64,000 nucleotides of DNA from Bordetella parapertussis (GCA_945885345.1 CAMCYP010000006.1:52063-116062); one strand, 5' to 3'. Shown: positions 44,239 to 53,186, counted from the stretch's first letter. Numbers and translations are program-made. The notes: generated by a model not told the origin, from the sequence alone.

Positions 44239-45662
44239 GCCTGCTGCCGCGTTCGCTGTTCAGTCGCCTGGTGCTGGTGCTGCTGGGCGGCCTGCTGACC
44301 GCGCAGCTGCTGAGTTTTGCGATCCACATGCACGACCGCGGTGAACTGCTGGCGCAGGCCAGCGGCATGCAGTCGGCGCAGCGCATCGCCGACATCGTGC
44401 GCCTGCTCGATACGCTGACGCCGGCGGAGCGCGTGCGCATCGTCAAGGTGATCAGCGCACCGCCGCTGACCGTGGCGCTGGATCGCGGTCCGCTGGTCGC
44501 CCCGGGCGCTGGAGCCGATGCCGGCGCACGGGCGATGATCTTCACCACGCTGCTGCGGCAGTTTCTCGGCGATCAGCGGCCGGTCGTGGTCGGCATGGCC
44601 GAGAGCACACCGTACCGGCCGGGAGAGGCGCACGACCGGCGGCGCGTGGATGACGATGAGGGACATGTGTGGATGCCGCCGATGATGCGCCACAATGCCA
44701 TGGCCGGCGGTGGCCCGGCGTTTGTTGCGCAGGTGAAGCTGCAGGACGGCACGCTGGCGACCTTCGATGCGCGCCAGCTGCAGGCGACGGAGAACTGGCC
44801 ATATCGCGTTCTGCTGAGCATCGCGCTGCTGCTGGCTGCGGTGATCGCGGTGTCTCTGGTGGCGGTGCGTTGGGCGACAAAGCCGCTGAAGACGCTGGCT
44901 GATGCCGCCGACGAGTTGGGTCAAAACATCAACCGGCCGCCGCTGGCGGAGACCGGCCCGACCGAAGTGATGCGTGCTGCACGCGCTTTCAACACCATGC
45001 AGTCGCGGCTCGTCACGTATCTGCGTGAACGCACCCAGGTGCTGGCGGCGATGTCGCATGACCTGAAAACGCCAATCACGCGACTGCGGCTGCGCGCCGA
45101 ACTGCTGGAGGACGCGCAGCTGCGCGCCAGATTCGGCAGTGACCTGCAGGAAATGGAAACCATGGTGCTGTCCGCGCTGGATTTTCTGCGCGGCATGGAC
45201 AACGGTGAGTTGGTGCAGCCGGTGGACATCAATGCGCTGCTGCAGAGCCTGCAGGGGGACCTGCGTGAAACCGGTGGCGTAGTGACCATCAGCGGATCGG
45301 CCACGGCCCCGTATCCGGCGCGGCCGCAGGCGCTGAAACGCTGCCTGGCGAATTTACTGGAAAACGCGGTCAAGTACGGCAAGAGTGCGCAGGTCGCAGT
45401 TGATGACAACACTACGCGGTTGCAGATCAGCATCTTCGATGAAGGCCCGGGCCTGCCGCCGGAACAACTCGAAAAAGTGTTCGAGCCGTTTTACCGCGTC
45501 GAAGGTTCACGCAACCGTGATACCGGCGGCACCGGGCTCGGTCTGGCGATTGCGAAGAATGTGGTGGAACTGCATGGCGGGCGGATTATGTTGCGCAACC
45601 GCGAGGAGGGCGGGTTGGAGGCGGTTGTGATGTTGCCCCGGTTGCCGCAGATCGGTTGCTGA
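44235..45662 (+). CDS. Sensor histidine kinase
   Basis: The 475-residue membrane kinase has two helices (about 10-30 and 190-212) around a periplasmic sensor, then HAMP, HisKA with the phospho-accepting His in MSHDLKTPITRLRLRAELLE, N-box NLLENAVKYG and G-boxes [20 protein letters not shown] and GGTGLGLAIAKNVVELHGG. The sensor has a His/Met-containing segment (DDEGHVWMPPMMRHNAMAGG), possibly for metal. A relic of a very similar 3' end occurs at 53568-53702. Confidence 0.93.
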   Translation: MSLLPRSLFSRLVLVLLGGLLTAQLLSFAIHMHDRGELLAQASGMQSAQRIADIVRLLDTLTPAERVRIVKVISAPPLTVALDRGPLVAPGAGADAGARAMIFTTLLRQFLGDQRPVVVGMAESTPYRPGEAHDRRRVDDDEGHVWMPPMMRHNAMAGGGPAFVAQVKLQDGTLATFDARQLQATENWPYRVLLSIALLLAAVIAVSLVAVRWATKPLKTLADAADELGQNINRPPLAETGPTEVMRAARAFNTMQSRLVTYLRERTQVLAAMSHDLKTPITRLRLRAELLEDAQLRARFGSDLQEMETMVLSALDFLRGMDNGELVQPVDINALLQSLQGDLRETGGVVTISGSATAPYPARPQALKRCLANLLENAVKYGKSAQVAVDDNTTRLQISIFDEGPGLPPEQLEKVFEPFYRVEGSRNRDTGGTGLGLAIAKNVVELHGGRIMLRNREEGGLEAVVMLPRLPQIGC

Positions 45663-45731
45663 CACCGTTTATTGTTCATATCGAATTGATTTAATTGAAT
45701 TAAGTGATTTATGTCTGGCTATACCAGCCGG

Positions 45732-45745
45732 ATGATATAGATCAA
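45732..45745. promoter_or_regulatory. Weak FNR-like box upstream of the permease operon
   Basis: ATGATATAGATCAA differs from TTGAT-N4-ATCAA at one base. It lies in an AT-rich 249-bp region before the permease, but about 173 bp from its start, so it would work only if transcription begins well upstream. Confidence 0.4.
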
Positions 45746-45911
45746 GATGTCAATCATTTCATGATGACAGAATGATCTCGGATTTATCGCGGATCGCCGA
45801 TCCAGTTCACTGTGGATATGGTCAGGCCGGTAGCGATGTCGCGAGGGCAGTTGTATCGATCATCCATCGGTTCTCAATGCCAAATAATCTTAGGGGAACG
45901 ACATAACGACT

Positions 45912-46946
45912 TTGGTCGATATTCAATTGCGTCGAGCGCCCTGGGGCTGGGTGCTGCTCGGCGCGCTGCTCTGGGTGGTTGCCTATGCGAACCTCATTCC
46001 GTTTGCGGATGCCGTGGTCAGTGCGCTGGGCCTCGCCCGCGGGACTCATTTCGGCGAAGCGGTGCATTTTTTTGTTTATGACACGCCCAAGGTACTGCTG
46101 TTGCTCACCGGCATCGTGTTCATCATGGGTATCGTGCATACCTTTGTTTCTCCCGAACGTACCAGGGCTTTCCTCTCCGGCAGACGTTTAGGTGCCGGTA
46201 ACGTAATTGCAGCCAGCCTCGGGATCGTTACGCCATTCTGTTCGTGTTCCGCGGTGCCGCTGTTTATCGGATTTTTGTCTGCTGGCGTGCCGATGGGCGT
46301 GACGTTTTCGTTTTTGATTGCGGCACCGATGGTGAACGAGGTTGCGCTGGCGCTGCTGTTCGGGATGTTCGGCTGGAAGGTCGCAGGGCTTTATCTGGTG
46401 ATGGGTCTTACGGTGGCCATCGTGGCCGGGCTGGTCATCGGCAAACTGGGCATGGAGCGTTATCTGGAAGACTGGGTGCGAGCACTCCAGGCTGGCAATG
46501 CAGCCGAAGTGGCCAACGAGCAACTGTCGTGGGCAGAGCGCATCGACGCCGGGGTCAGCCATATCAAAGAAATCGTCGGCAAAGTGTGGCCGTACATCCT
46601 CGCCGGGATCGCCCTGGGCGCGGGCATACACGGTTACGTGCCCGAGGATTTCATGGTCAGCATCATGGGCAAAGACGCACCGTGGTGGTCCGTACCGGCT
46701 GCCGTATTGATCGGCGTGCCGATGTATACCAACGCGGCCGGCATCATCCCGGTGGTCGAGGCATTGATCGGCAAAGGCGCTGCGCTGGGTACCGTGCTGG
46801 CATTCATGATGAGCGTCATCGCCTTGTCGTTGCCGGAAATGATCATTCTGCGCAAGGTGCTCAAGGTGCCGTTGATCGCGACTTTTGCCGGGGTGGTCGC
46901 TATGGGAATTCTGATGGTGGGTTATGTATTCAACGCAGTCCTGTAA
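45912..46946 (+). CDS. UPF0718/ArsP-type permease
   Basis: The 344-residue protein has about eight helices and the family hallmark IVTPFCSCSAVPLFIGFLSA, with the CSCS core, then GVPMGVTFSFLIAAPMVNEV. The second half repeats the pattern (GVPMYTNAAGIIPVVEAL). The family includes ArsP exporters of methylated arsenicals and other uncharacterised members paired with small thioredoxins. The start is a TTG at 45912 with AGGGGAA about 13 bp upstream; no in-frame ATG lies near. It begins a co-directional cluster to 51953. Confidence 0.85.
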   Translation: MVDIQLRRAPWGWVLLGALLWVVAYANLIPFADAVVSALGLARGTHFGEAVHFFVYDTPKVLLLLTGIVFIMGIVHTFVSPERTRAFLSGRRLGAGNVIAASLGIVTPFCSCSAVPLFIGFLSAGVPMGVTFSFLIAAPMVNEVALALLFGMFGWKVAGLYLVMGLTVAIVAGLVIGKLGMERYLEDWVRALQAGNAAEVANEQLSWAERIDAGVSHIKEIVGKVWPYILAGIALGAGIHGYVPEDFMVSIMGKDAPWWSVPAAVLIGVPMYTNAAGIIPVVEALIGKGAALGTVLAFMMSVIALSLPEMIILRKVLKVPLIATFAGVVAMGILMVGYVFNAVL

Positions 46947-46959
46947 GGAGTAATGGGCC

Positions 46960-47274
46960 ATGAGTTCATCTACGCTGCATCCATCGATTGTTGCCCTGGT
47001 GTCGCTGGCGGCTAACATCGCCGCCAACCATCCGAAAAATGGGCTGTGCCAACTGGAGCGTCTGCGCAGCTACGGAGTTGCCGAAGAGCAGATTGATGTT
47101 GTGGTGGATATCGCACGACATATCCGCGAGGAGGCCGGGCAGATGCTGGATGCCGGATTCGATGCCGCCAGTGCGGCCGTAAAACCGGCAGTGGAGGTGG
47201 CAATGCCCGTGGTTGCTGCAACAACAGGGGCAGCCTGCTGTACGCCGACGGCCAAGGGCGTATCTTGCTGTTGA
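46960..47274 (+). CDS. Small AhpD/CMD-like protein with Cys-rich tail
   Basis: The 104-residue protein begins MSSSTLHPSIVALVSLAANI. Its first part (NHPKNGLCQLERLRSYGVAE then EQIDVVVDIARHIREEAG) recalls the helices of carboxymuconolactone decarboxylase/AhpD proteins, but the catalytic CxxC is missing. The C-terminus carries CC and then CC (GAACCTPTAKGVSCC), likely for metal or thiol chemistry. It starts 13 bp after the permease gene, so the two are coupled. Confidence 0.7.
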   Translation: MSSSTLHPSIVALVSLAANIAANHPKNGLCQLERLRSYGVAEEQIDVVVDIARHIREEAGQMLDAGFDAASAAVKPAVEVAMPVVAATTGAACCTPTAKGVSCC

Positions 47275-47303
47275 ACCGGGGCTGAACTTTCAAGGAGATC
47301 GTA

Positions 47304-47534
47304 ATGAAAAACGTCAAAGTACTCGGCACCGGCTGTGCCAATTGCAAGAGCACGATCAGGCTGATCGACGAAGTCACGAAGGCGAAAGGTGTCGAGGTTC
47401 AGCTCGAGAAGATCGAGCAGATCCAGGACATCATGACTTATGGCGTGATGTCGACGCCGGGCGTGGTAATCGACGGCAAGGTCGTGCATGCCGGCGGTGT
47501 GCCGGCCCGCAGCAAGGTCGAAGGCTGGTTCTGA
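47304..47534 (+). CDS. Small thioredoxin-like redox disulfide protein
   Basis: The 76-residue protein has the redox-active disulfide protein fold: MKNVKVLGTGCANCKSTIRL, with CxxC at 11-14, and a conserved cis-Pro region VMSTPGVVIDGKVVHAGGVP. Such mini-thioredoxins are commonly encoded beside UPF0718 permeases, probably reducing a transported species or the permease itself. AAGGAG lies upstream of the ATG. It follows the Cys-tailed protein by 29 bp. Confidence 0.9.
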   Translation: MKNVKVLGTGCANCKSTIRLIDEVTKAKGVEVQLEKIEQIQDIMTYGVMSTPGVVIDGKVVHAGGVPARSKVEGWF

Positions 47535-47547
47535 GCGAGCTGTCTTG

Positions 47548-47970
47548 ATGAGCGCCCAAGCTGTGAAAATGGAATTCCATGTCAGCGCGCGCCGCATTGA
47601 CGCGCACGGCAGCCTTGCCTTGTGCAAGGATGCTTCGGTCAGCCTGGACACCGATCTGGCCGGACGCCGCGATGCTTTTAATCCGGCGGAGTTGCTGCTC
47701 GCGGCGCTCGGTGCGTGCATGCTCAAAGGTATCGAGCGGGTGGTTCCCATGCTCAAATTCAACCTGCGTGGGGTCAGCGTCACATTGCACGCCGTCCGCC
47801 AGGATGTGCCGCCCCGCATCGAATCCATTGATTACGAAATCCTGGTCGATACCGACGAATCAGGGCGGCGGCTTGAACTGCTGCACGAGAACGTGAAGAA
47901 ATACGGCACGGTTTTCAATACAGTTGCGCCCGGCACCCGACTGGCCGGCACGCTGCAGAAGGCGCCATGA
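47548..47970 (+). CDS. OsmC/Ohr-family protein
   Basis: The 140-residue protein shows the OsmC fold, with the conserved FNPAELLLAALGACMLKGIE segment carrying the second catalytic Cys. The first Cys/Glu region is less clear, so it could be an OsmC-like protein without full peroxidase chemistry. Known members reduce organic hydroperoxides or act on thiol compounds. The ATG at 47548 is 13 bp after the thioredoxin gene; an upstream in-frame start overlaps that gene. Confidence 0.85.
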   Translation: MSAQAVKMEFHVSARRIDAHGSLALCKDASVSLDTDLAGRRDAFNPAELLLAALGACMLKGIERVVPMLKFNLRGVSVTLHAVRQDVPPRIESIDYEILVDTDESGRRLELLHENVKKYGTVFNTVAPGTRLAGTLQKAP

Positions 47971-48042
47971 AGTCCGACTTTGCCGGTGCGCAGGATTACC
48001 GGCATCCTGGGAATTTCAGCATGGCCTCAAACGGGGGCGGAC

Positions 48043-48942
48043 TTGAGTAACCATGACCACGCGCACGGCCCCGCCGACTTTAATCGTGCGTTCGCGATCG
48101 GCATCGCGCTGAATGCCGGTTTTGTGGCTATCGAGGCTTATTACGGCTGGCGTGTGGATTCTCTCGCGCTACTCGCCGACGCCGGGCACAACCTCAGCGA
48201 CGTGGCCGGGCTGGTGCTGGCCTGGGTGGCTGCGCTGGCGGGGCGCTTCAAGCCGGATGAAAGACATACCTACGGCTGGCGGCGGGCGTCCATCATGGCG
48301 GCTTTCGCCAATGCCATCCTGCTGCTGGTTGCGATGGGTTCGCTGGCCTGGGAAGCCATTGCGCGTTTGCAGGAACCGGCCCCAACTGAAGGCATCACCA
48401 TCATCGCAGTCGCGGCTGTCGGCGTGGTCATTAACAGCATTACCGCAGCCCTCTTCATGTATGGCAAGTCAACAGACCTCAACATTCGCGGTGCGTTTCT
48501 GCATATGGCGGCAGATGCACTGGTATCGCTGGGAGTCGTCGCGGCGGGCGTGCTTTATTTATGGAAGGGATGGGAATGGCTTGATCCTGTCGCCAGTATC
48601 GCCATCGCGGTGGTGATCGTCATCGGCACGTGGGGGTTGTTCAGGCAATCCCTGCACCTGATGTTTGACGGCGTACCTGATTCGGTGGATCTCACGGCAG
48701 TGGAGGCTTGCCTGATGTCTCAGCCCGGGGTCGAGGGGGTGCATGACCTCCACGTCTGGGCCATGAGCACCTCGGATATCGCACTGACTGCGCATCTGGT
48801 GATGCCTGGCGGCCATCCCGGTGACACATTCCTGGATACGTTGACCGGCGCGCTGCATGACCGCTTCGAAATTACCCACCCGACGATACAGATCGAACTG
48901 GGCCGGCTCCACCAGGGTTGTATGGTGCTAAGGGATGCCTAA
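48043..48942 (+). CDS. Cation diffusion facilitator (CzcD/ZitB-like)
   Basis: The protein is about 299 residues from TTG at 48043 (LSNHDHAHG) and has six helices. Metal-site motifs are LLADAGHNLSDVAGLVLAWV (HxxxD, helix 2) and GAFLHMAADALVSLGVVAAG (HxxxD, helix 5), with a C-terminal cytoplasmic domain (VHDLHVWAMS). It exports Zn(II) or related ions by proton antiport. An alternative TTG at 47980 adds 21 residues; neither has an ideal ribosome-binding site. Placement in a thiol-protein operon is unusual. Confidence 0.9.
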   Translation: MSNHDHAHGPADFNRAFAIGIALNAGFVAIEAYYGWRVDSLALLADAGHNLSDVAGLVLAWVAALAGRFKPDERHTYGWRRASIMAAFANAILLLVAMGSLAWEAIARLQEPAPTEGITIIAVAAVGVVINSITAALFMYGKSTDLNIRGAFLHMAADALVSLGVVAAGVLYLWKGWEWLDPVASIAIAVVIVIGTWGLFRQSLHLMFDGVPDSVDLTAVEACLMSQPGVEGVHDLHVWAMSTSDIALTAHLVMPGGHPGDTFLDTLTGALHDRFEITHPTIQIELGRLHQGCMVLRDA

Positions 48943-48970
48943 AAAATAATGAATTTATTTGATAATCAAT

Positions 48971-49264
48971 ATGTTAACTATTGACGGGTCTCTCCAGGAC
49001 TTGTTGCTAGTGGGCGACGGCGAGCCAATGTTGCGCTTAGAGAAGCGCTTGCACTGCGCTGCGGCCGGATTGGGGCTGCCGCTGAAGTTCGCGGTGCGTC
49101 GTGATTACGACAGTTTCGGGCTGGCACAGAGCGACACGCCGGCGGTGTTGCTGGGCGGGAAGGTGGTTTTTGCGGGACTGCCCTGTACGGAAGCTCTAGA
49201 AGAGTGGTTGCGTACACTCTTCGTGACAGGAGCGGTTGTTGCCAATTCGAATCTGATGACTTGA
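48971..49264 (+). CDS. Thioredoxin-fold protein lacking CxxC
   Basis: The 97-residue protein begins MLTIDGSLQDLLLVGDGEPM. The end DTPAVLLGGKVVFAGLPCTE, then ALEEWL, mirrors the cis-Pro and last strand of the small thioredoxins, yet the N-terminal CxxC is absent; single cysteines remain at LHCAAAG and LPCTE. It is only 1 bp before the ATP-grasp gene, so it is coupled to it. It may bind or present a substrate rather than catalyse disulfide exchange. An AT-rich spacer precedes it. Confidence 0.68.
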   Translation: MLTIDGSLQDLLLVGDGEPMLRLEKRLHCAAAGLGLPLKFAVRRDYDSFGLAQSDTPAVLLGGKVVFAGLPCTEALEEWLRTLFVTGAVVANSNLMT

Positions 49265-49265
49265 T

Positions 49266-50552
49266 ATGAACCCCGCAGCTTTCATGTTGCCACTGAGCAC
49301 AGTCGATGGCCTGAATCGTGGGTGTTATTGCCGTACCCTGAATCAGGATTTATTGCGCGAACTTCTGGAAAGCGATCCCGGCCTGGCCGGGCTCTCGCAA
49401 AACATCGTGCAGACTCGGCCCCATCTGTTTTCCTCGACAGTGGTATTTCTCACGCGTTCAATGGCGGACGCCATTGCCGGCACGGTGGAGGCTATTGAGC
49501 GAGTCGTTGCTTTGCCGGCATATCAGGCGGTCGCCCTGTCGCGGGCATCCGCCATCGCGAATCATGCATTCGGTCCGATTGGCGTGTTCATGGGTTATGA
49601 CTTTCACGTCAGCCCGCAAGGCCCCCGGCTGATCGAGATCAATACCAATGCCGGAGGCGCCTTGCTCAACGCAGCGCTCGCACGCGCCCAGCAGGCGTGT
49701 TGCGAGGCGATGCAATGGGCTTTTTCACCGGACGCCGGATTGCCTGCGCTGGAACAGGAATTCTGCGACATGTTCAGAAATGAGTGGCGGCTTCAGCGCG
49801 GCGATGCCCCGATGGGGAATATTGTGATTGTGGATGATGGGCCAGCCACCCAGTATCTGGAACCGGAGTTCGAATTGTTTCAGCAGCTATTCCGGCGCCA
49901 TGGCATTGCTGCGAGCATTGCTGACCCGCAGGATCTCGAATGGCGTGACGGCAAGCTGTGGTGCCAGGGCAATACGGTAGACATGGTTTACAACCGGCTG
50001 ACCGACTTCTATCTCGCTGAACCTGGTCACCAGGCGTTATGCCGGGCCTATGAGGCCGGAGCCGTCGTGCTGACCCCGCACCCGCATGCACATGCAGTGT
50101 ATGCAGACAAGCGCAATCTCGTTGCGCTGAGCGATGAGGGGTTACTGGCGGCATGGGGTGTGTCTGCAACTGATCGAGCCCTGCTCAGTGCTGCTGTTCC
50201 ACGGACGCGGCTGGTGACTGCCGAATGCGCAGACGAACTGTGGAGCCAGCGCCGGCAGATATTCTTCAAGCCGGTCGCCGGTTACGGCGCAAAGGCGGCT
50301 TATCGCGGAGACAAGCTGACGCGCCGGGTTTGGGACGAGATTCGGGCCGGCGATTTTGTTGCGCAGGCGCTGGTGCCTCCGGATCAGCGCCTTGTTGCCG
50401 TTGATGGTGTTAAAACGGACCTGAAGTTCGATATCCGGGCCTATACCTATGCGGGCAAGGTGCAGCTCCTCGCTGCGCGCATGTATGCGGGCCAGACTAC
50501 CAATTTCCGTACTCCTGGCGGCGGTTTTGCGCCGGTGGTTGTGGCGCCGTAG
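49266..50552 (+). CDS. Circularly permuted ATP-grasp-like ligase
   Basis: The protein has 428 residues. GYDFHVSPQGPRLIEINTNA (110-129), the typical last metal-binding block of ATP-grasp enzymes, lies in the N-terminal third. The nucleotide-binding Lys/Gly loop FFKPVAGYGAKAAYRGDK (333-350) and LKFDIRAYTYAGKVQLLAAR (386-405) with NFRTPGGG lie at the C-terminus. This order is reversed from normal ATP-grasp, implying permutation. The family joins a carboxylate to an amine or thiol. No partner substrate is visible. A Cys-less thioredoxin-like gene abuts its start; DsrE and a glutamine amidotransferase follow. Confidence 0.75.
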   Translation: MNPAAFMLPLSTVDGLNRGCYCRTLNQDLLRELLESDPGLAGLSQNIVQTRPHLFSSTVVFLTRSMADAIAGTVEAIERVVALPAYQAVALSRASAIANHAFGPIGVFMGYDFHVSPQGPRLIEINTNAGGALLNAALARAQQACCEAMQWAFSPDAGLPALEQEFCDMFRNEWRLQRGDAPMGNIVIVDDGPATQYLEPEFELFQQLFRRHGIAASIADPQDLEWRDGKLWCQGNTVDMVYNRLTDFYLAEPGHQALCRAYEAGAVVLTPHPHAHAVYADKRNLVALSDEGLLAAWGVSATDRALLSAAVPRTRLVTAECADELWSQRRQIFFKPVAGYGAKAAYRGDKLTRRVWDEIRAGDFVAQALVPPDQRLVAVDGVKTDLKFDIRAYTYAGKVQLLAARMYAGQTTNFRTPGGGFAPVVVAP

Positions 50553-50667
50553 ATGGAGTTTCCCTGAATTTCCAGTACTCGGGGCGCATGCTTTATCCCG
50601 GCGCAGGTCAGACTCAGGGTTCGATCAGTGGTTTTTAAGCAGTATGATTAGCAACAGGAGATTTGCC

Positions 50668-51042
50668 ATGGAACAGAAGCCAATTGATTTTGCGATCATC
50701 ATGACCAGCGGCCCGGATACCCCCAAGCGCCTCGCCTCCCCCTTTTTTCTCGCTGCCACGGCAGCTGCGGAAGAAATGAACGTGGTGGTTTATTTCACCG
50801 GACTCGGGACTATGCTGCTGAAAAAAGGCGTGGCGGAGCAACTGTATCCCAAGGCGGGCGGCAAGTCCGTTCGTTTTTTCATGGATCAGGCGCTGAAAAA
50901 CGGCGCCCAGTTCGTGGCCTGCGTCGCATCGATGGACCTCAACGACATCAAGAAAGAGGATCTGGGCTTTGAATTGCCCATGGTCGGCGTCGCGGAGTCG
51001 CTGCCGTACCTCGGCAGCGCGAACAAGCTGGTGAGTTTTTGA
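50668..51042 (+). CDS. DsrE-family protein
   Basis: The 124-residue protein has the DsrE/DsrF-like alpha/beta pattern: FAIIMTSGPDTPKRLASPFF, then AEEMNVVVYFTGLGTMLLKK and a C-terminal AESLPYLGSANKLVSF. One Cys is present (FVACVASMDL) at the usual active position. DsrE proteins carry or transfer sulfur. CAGGAG lies 7 bp upstream of ATG 50668. It sits between an ATP-grasp and a glutamine amidotransferase gene, suggesting sulfur transfer to the same product. Confidence 0.88.
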   Translation: MEQKPIDFAIIMTSGPDTPKRLASPFFLAATAAAEEMNVVVYFTGLGTMLLKKGVAEQLYPKAGGKSVRFFMDQALKNGAQFVACVASMDLNDIKKEDLGFELPMVGVAESLPYLGSANKLVSF

Positions 51043-51143
51043 AGCGCATTGCAGGAGGCGGGAAATACAGCCGGAATGATCCTGGATGGTTGCGGCTGCG
51101 TCTGTCGCATCAGTTCTGTTGAGCAACGATCGTCCGAAGAGCC

Positions 51144-51953
51144 ATGTGCGAACTGTTAGCGCTGTCCAGTAGCCGCCCTGCGCACCTGAACATCTCCCTG
51201 GAGACGCTGGCGGCCCATGGCGGGCGCGACGGCAGGAATCCTGATGGGTGGGGCGCTGCCTTTTACCAGGGCAAGGATGCAGCTCTTTTCCGGGAGTCCT
51301 TACCCGCCGGCGACAGCGCACTTGCGCGTTTTGTTGAAGTTGAAGGGCCCAGTACCAATCTGGCTGTTGCGCATATCCGGCGCGCCACCCGGGGCCCGGT
51401 CACGCTGTCGAACACCCAGCCTTTTGCCCGGGAATTGGCGGGCCGCATGCACATATTTGCCCACAACGGTAATTTGCCTGGTATCGAACGGAACGGTGGT
51501 TTCGCATTCGACCGTTATCAGCCTGTCGGCACGACAGACTCTGAGCACGCGTTTTGCGTGCTGCTCGAACGGATGCTTGGTCTTTGGAGTCCGGCGTCCC
51601 CGTTGCCGTCTGTTGAGGAGCGCCTCGCGGTCGTGTCTCAATTTGCCTCCGACCTGCGCAAGCTGGGCCCGGCCAATTTTCTATATGCGGATGGTGATGC
51701 ACTATTCGCACATGGCCACCGCCGGATTCAAGCCTCCGGAATTACCGCGCCACCAGGACTTTTTCGGTTGTCGCACCGTTGTGCAGACGCGACCGAATCT
51801 ATTCATGCGGGCGGTATATCTGTCGCGCCCGGATTCCAGGAAGTTACGCTGGTAGCTAGCGTTCCCCTTAGCCGCGAGCAATGGCAGCCGTTAGCCGAGG
51901 GGGAAGTGATTGCGGTATCTGCGGGGCAATTGCTGGTTTCCAATCGTAATTAG
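51144..51953 (+). CDS. Class II glutamine amidotransferase (YafJ/EgtC-like)
   Basis: The 269-residue protein starts MCELLALSSSRPAHL; Cys 2 is the N-terminal nucleophile once Met is removed. Family residues are visible in HGGRDGRNPDGWGAAFY, VAHIRRATRGPV, NTQPFARE, FAHNGNLPGIERNG and TTDSEHAFC. It lacks a synthase domain, so it could hydrolyse glutamine or a gamma-glutamyl amide, as EgtC does. Combined with an ATP-grasp enzyme and DsrE, a small-molecule pathway is suggested. Its 5' gap is 101 bp. Confidence 0.88.
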   Translation: MCELLALSSSRPAHLNISLETLAAHGGRDGRNPDGWGAAFYQGKDAALFRESLPAGDSALARFVEVEGPSTNLAVAHIRRATRGPVTLSNTQPFARELAGRMHIFAHNGNLPGIERNGGFAFDRYQPVGTTDSEHAFCVLLERMLGLWSPASPLPSVEERLAVVSQFASDLRKLGPANFLYADGDALFAHGHRRIQASGITAPPGLFRLSHRCADATESIHAGGISVAPGFQEVTLVASVPLSREQWQPLAEGEVIAVSAGQLLVSNRN

Positions 51954-52076
51954 CCGGAGCCGCGGCATCAGCATTGCGTGGCCTGGGGCATTGCCCGGTT
52001 AGATAACCGGGGAGTTAGAATGTCGATGATTAATCAAATTCTGCAGGCTGGCTTGAATCCAGTGGGGGGCTCAAGA

Positions 52077-53186
52077 ATGTGCAATCGCATGCGGTTGGCT
52101 TTGGTGATTGCAATGTTTGTATTGCAGGGGTGCCAGAGTGTCGGGGTCAGCAGCGTGCAGCGTGACCGCATGGATTACGGCGGGGCCATCGCCGATTCCT
52201 GGAAAGAACAGACGCTGCTCAATATCATCAAACTGCGGTATTTCGATACGCCCACTTTCCTTGACGTGTCCACGGTCATCAGTTCCTATCAGCTGCAGAG
52301 CGAAGTCAGTTTCGGGCGCGAGATTTTTCCCAATTCCGCCGTCGATACCAACCGCAGCTTTGGGCTGACCGGAATCTATACCGACCGTCCGACAATTTCT
52401 TATGCGCCGCTGACCGGGGAGAAATTCGTCAACAGTCTGCTGCGGCCGATACCGCCCCAGGCTGTTTTCGCCATGATCCTTTCGGGCCATCAGGCCGATT
52501 TCATATTGCGCGCGACCGTGCGCGCAATCAACGATGTGTATAACCATTCGTCGTCGCCGGCGCGGGCCCGTCGCGGGGATCCGGCTTTCACGCAGGTCAT
52601 TGCGGCATTGCGGCGCATTCAGCAGGCGGGGGCCCTGGGCATGCGCATCGAGGTGCGTCCCATCGTGACACAGGGGGTGCGCAGCGAGCGGCAGGCTATG
52701 GCCGACACGACCTGGCTGTCCTTTCGCGAGAATGCTGATGCGGAAACCGCCCAGGACATTGCCTATGTGAGGCAGGCGCTGGGCCTGGATCCTGCGCACC
52801 GGGAAATCCGGCTCAGTTTCGGATCGCTGCGGACCGGGGGCAGCGAAATCACCCTGCTGACGCGTTCCATCATGGAAATACTGATCGAGTTGTCATCGGG
52901 TGTCGAGGTGCCCGCGCAACATCTGACGGAAGGGCGCGCGCGGCCATTGACCGGAATGCCGGCGGAACAGGGGGCGCAGAATGCCTACCCGGTCGCCCGG
53001 GTGCTTTCCGGCGACAGTCAACCCGGTGATGCCTATGTCGCTGTCCGCTATCGCAATCACTGGTTCTGGATTGACGACAGGGACCTGGCTTCCAAGCGCG
53101 CTTTCTTGTTCCTGAAAATATTTTCTTCGATTGCCGAAACTGGTGTCGCGCCTCAGATTCCGGTGCTGACCATACCGGCCAATTAA
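52077..53186 (+). CDS. Hypothetical lipoprotein
   Basis: The 369-residue protein starts MCNRMRLALVIAMFVLQGCQ, a signal peptide with lipobox LQGC (Cys 19), preceded by GGGGGG-type ribosome-binding sequence. The core contains NIIKLRYFDTPTFLDVSTVI and a tail VAVRYRNHWFWIDDRDLASK, found in conserved proteobacterial proteins of unknown function. An ATG at 52020 adds 19 residues and would spoil the signal peptide. It is the last gene of the co-directional block and is followed by a hairpin at 53215-53240. Confidence 0.78.
   Translation: MCNRMRLALVIAMFVLQGCQSVGVSSVQRDRMDYGGAIADSWKEQTLLNIIKLRYFDTPTFLDVSTVISSYQLQSEVSFGREIFPNSAVDTNRSFGLTGIYTDRPTISYAPLTGEKFVNSLLRPIPPQAVFAMILSGHQADFILRATVRAINDVYNHSSSPARARRGDPAFTQVIAALRRIQQAGALGMRIEVRPIVTQGVRSERQAMADTTWLSFRENADAETAQDIAYVRQALGLDPAHREIRLSFGSLRTGGSEITLLTRSIMEILIELSSGVEVPAQHLTEGRARPLTGMPAEQGAQNAYPVARVLSGDSQPGDAYVAVRYRNHWFWIDDRDLASKRAFLFLKIFSSIAETGVAPQIPVLTIPAN

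Noticed and set aside
48957..48970. TTGATAATCAA as an FNR or DNR box
   Set aside because: Wrong spacer length and position directly before a start codon; recorded only as possible relative of the AT-rich repeat.
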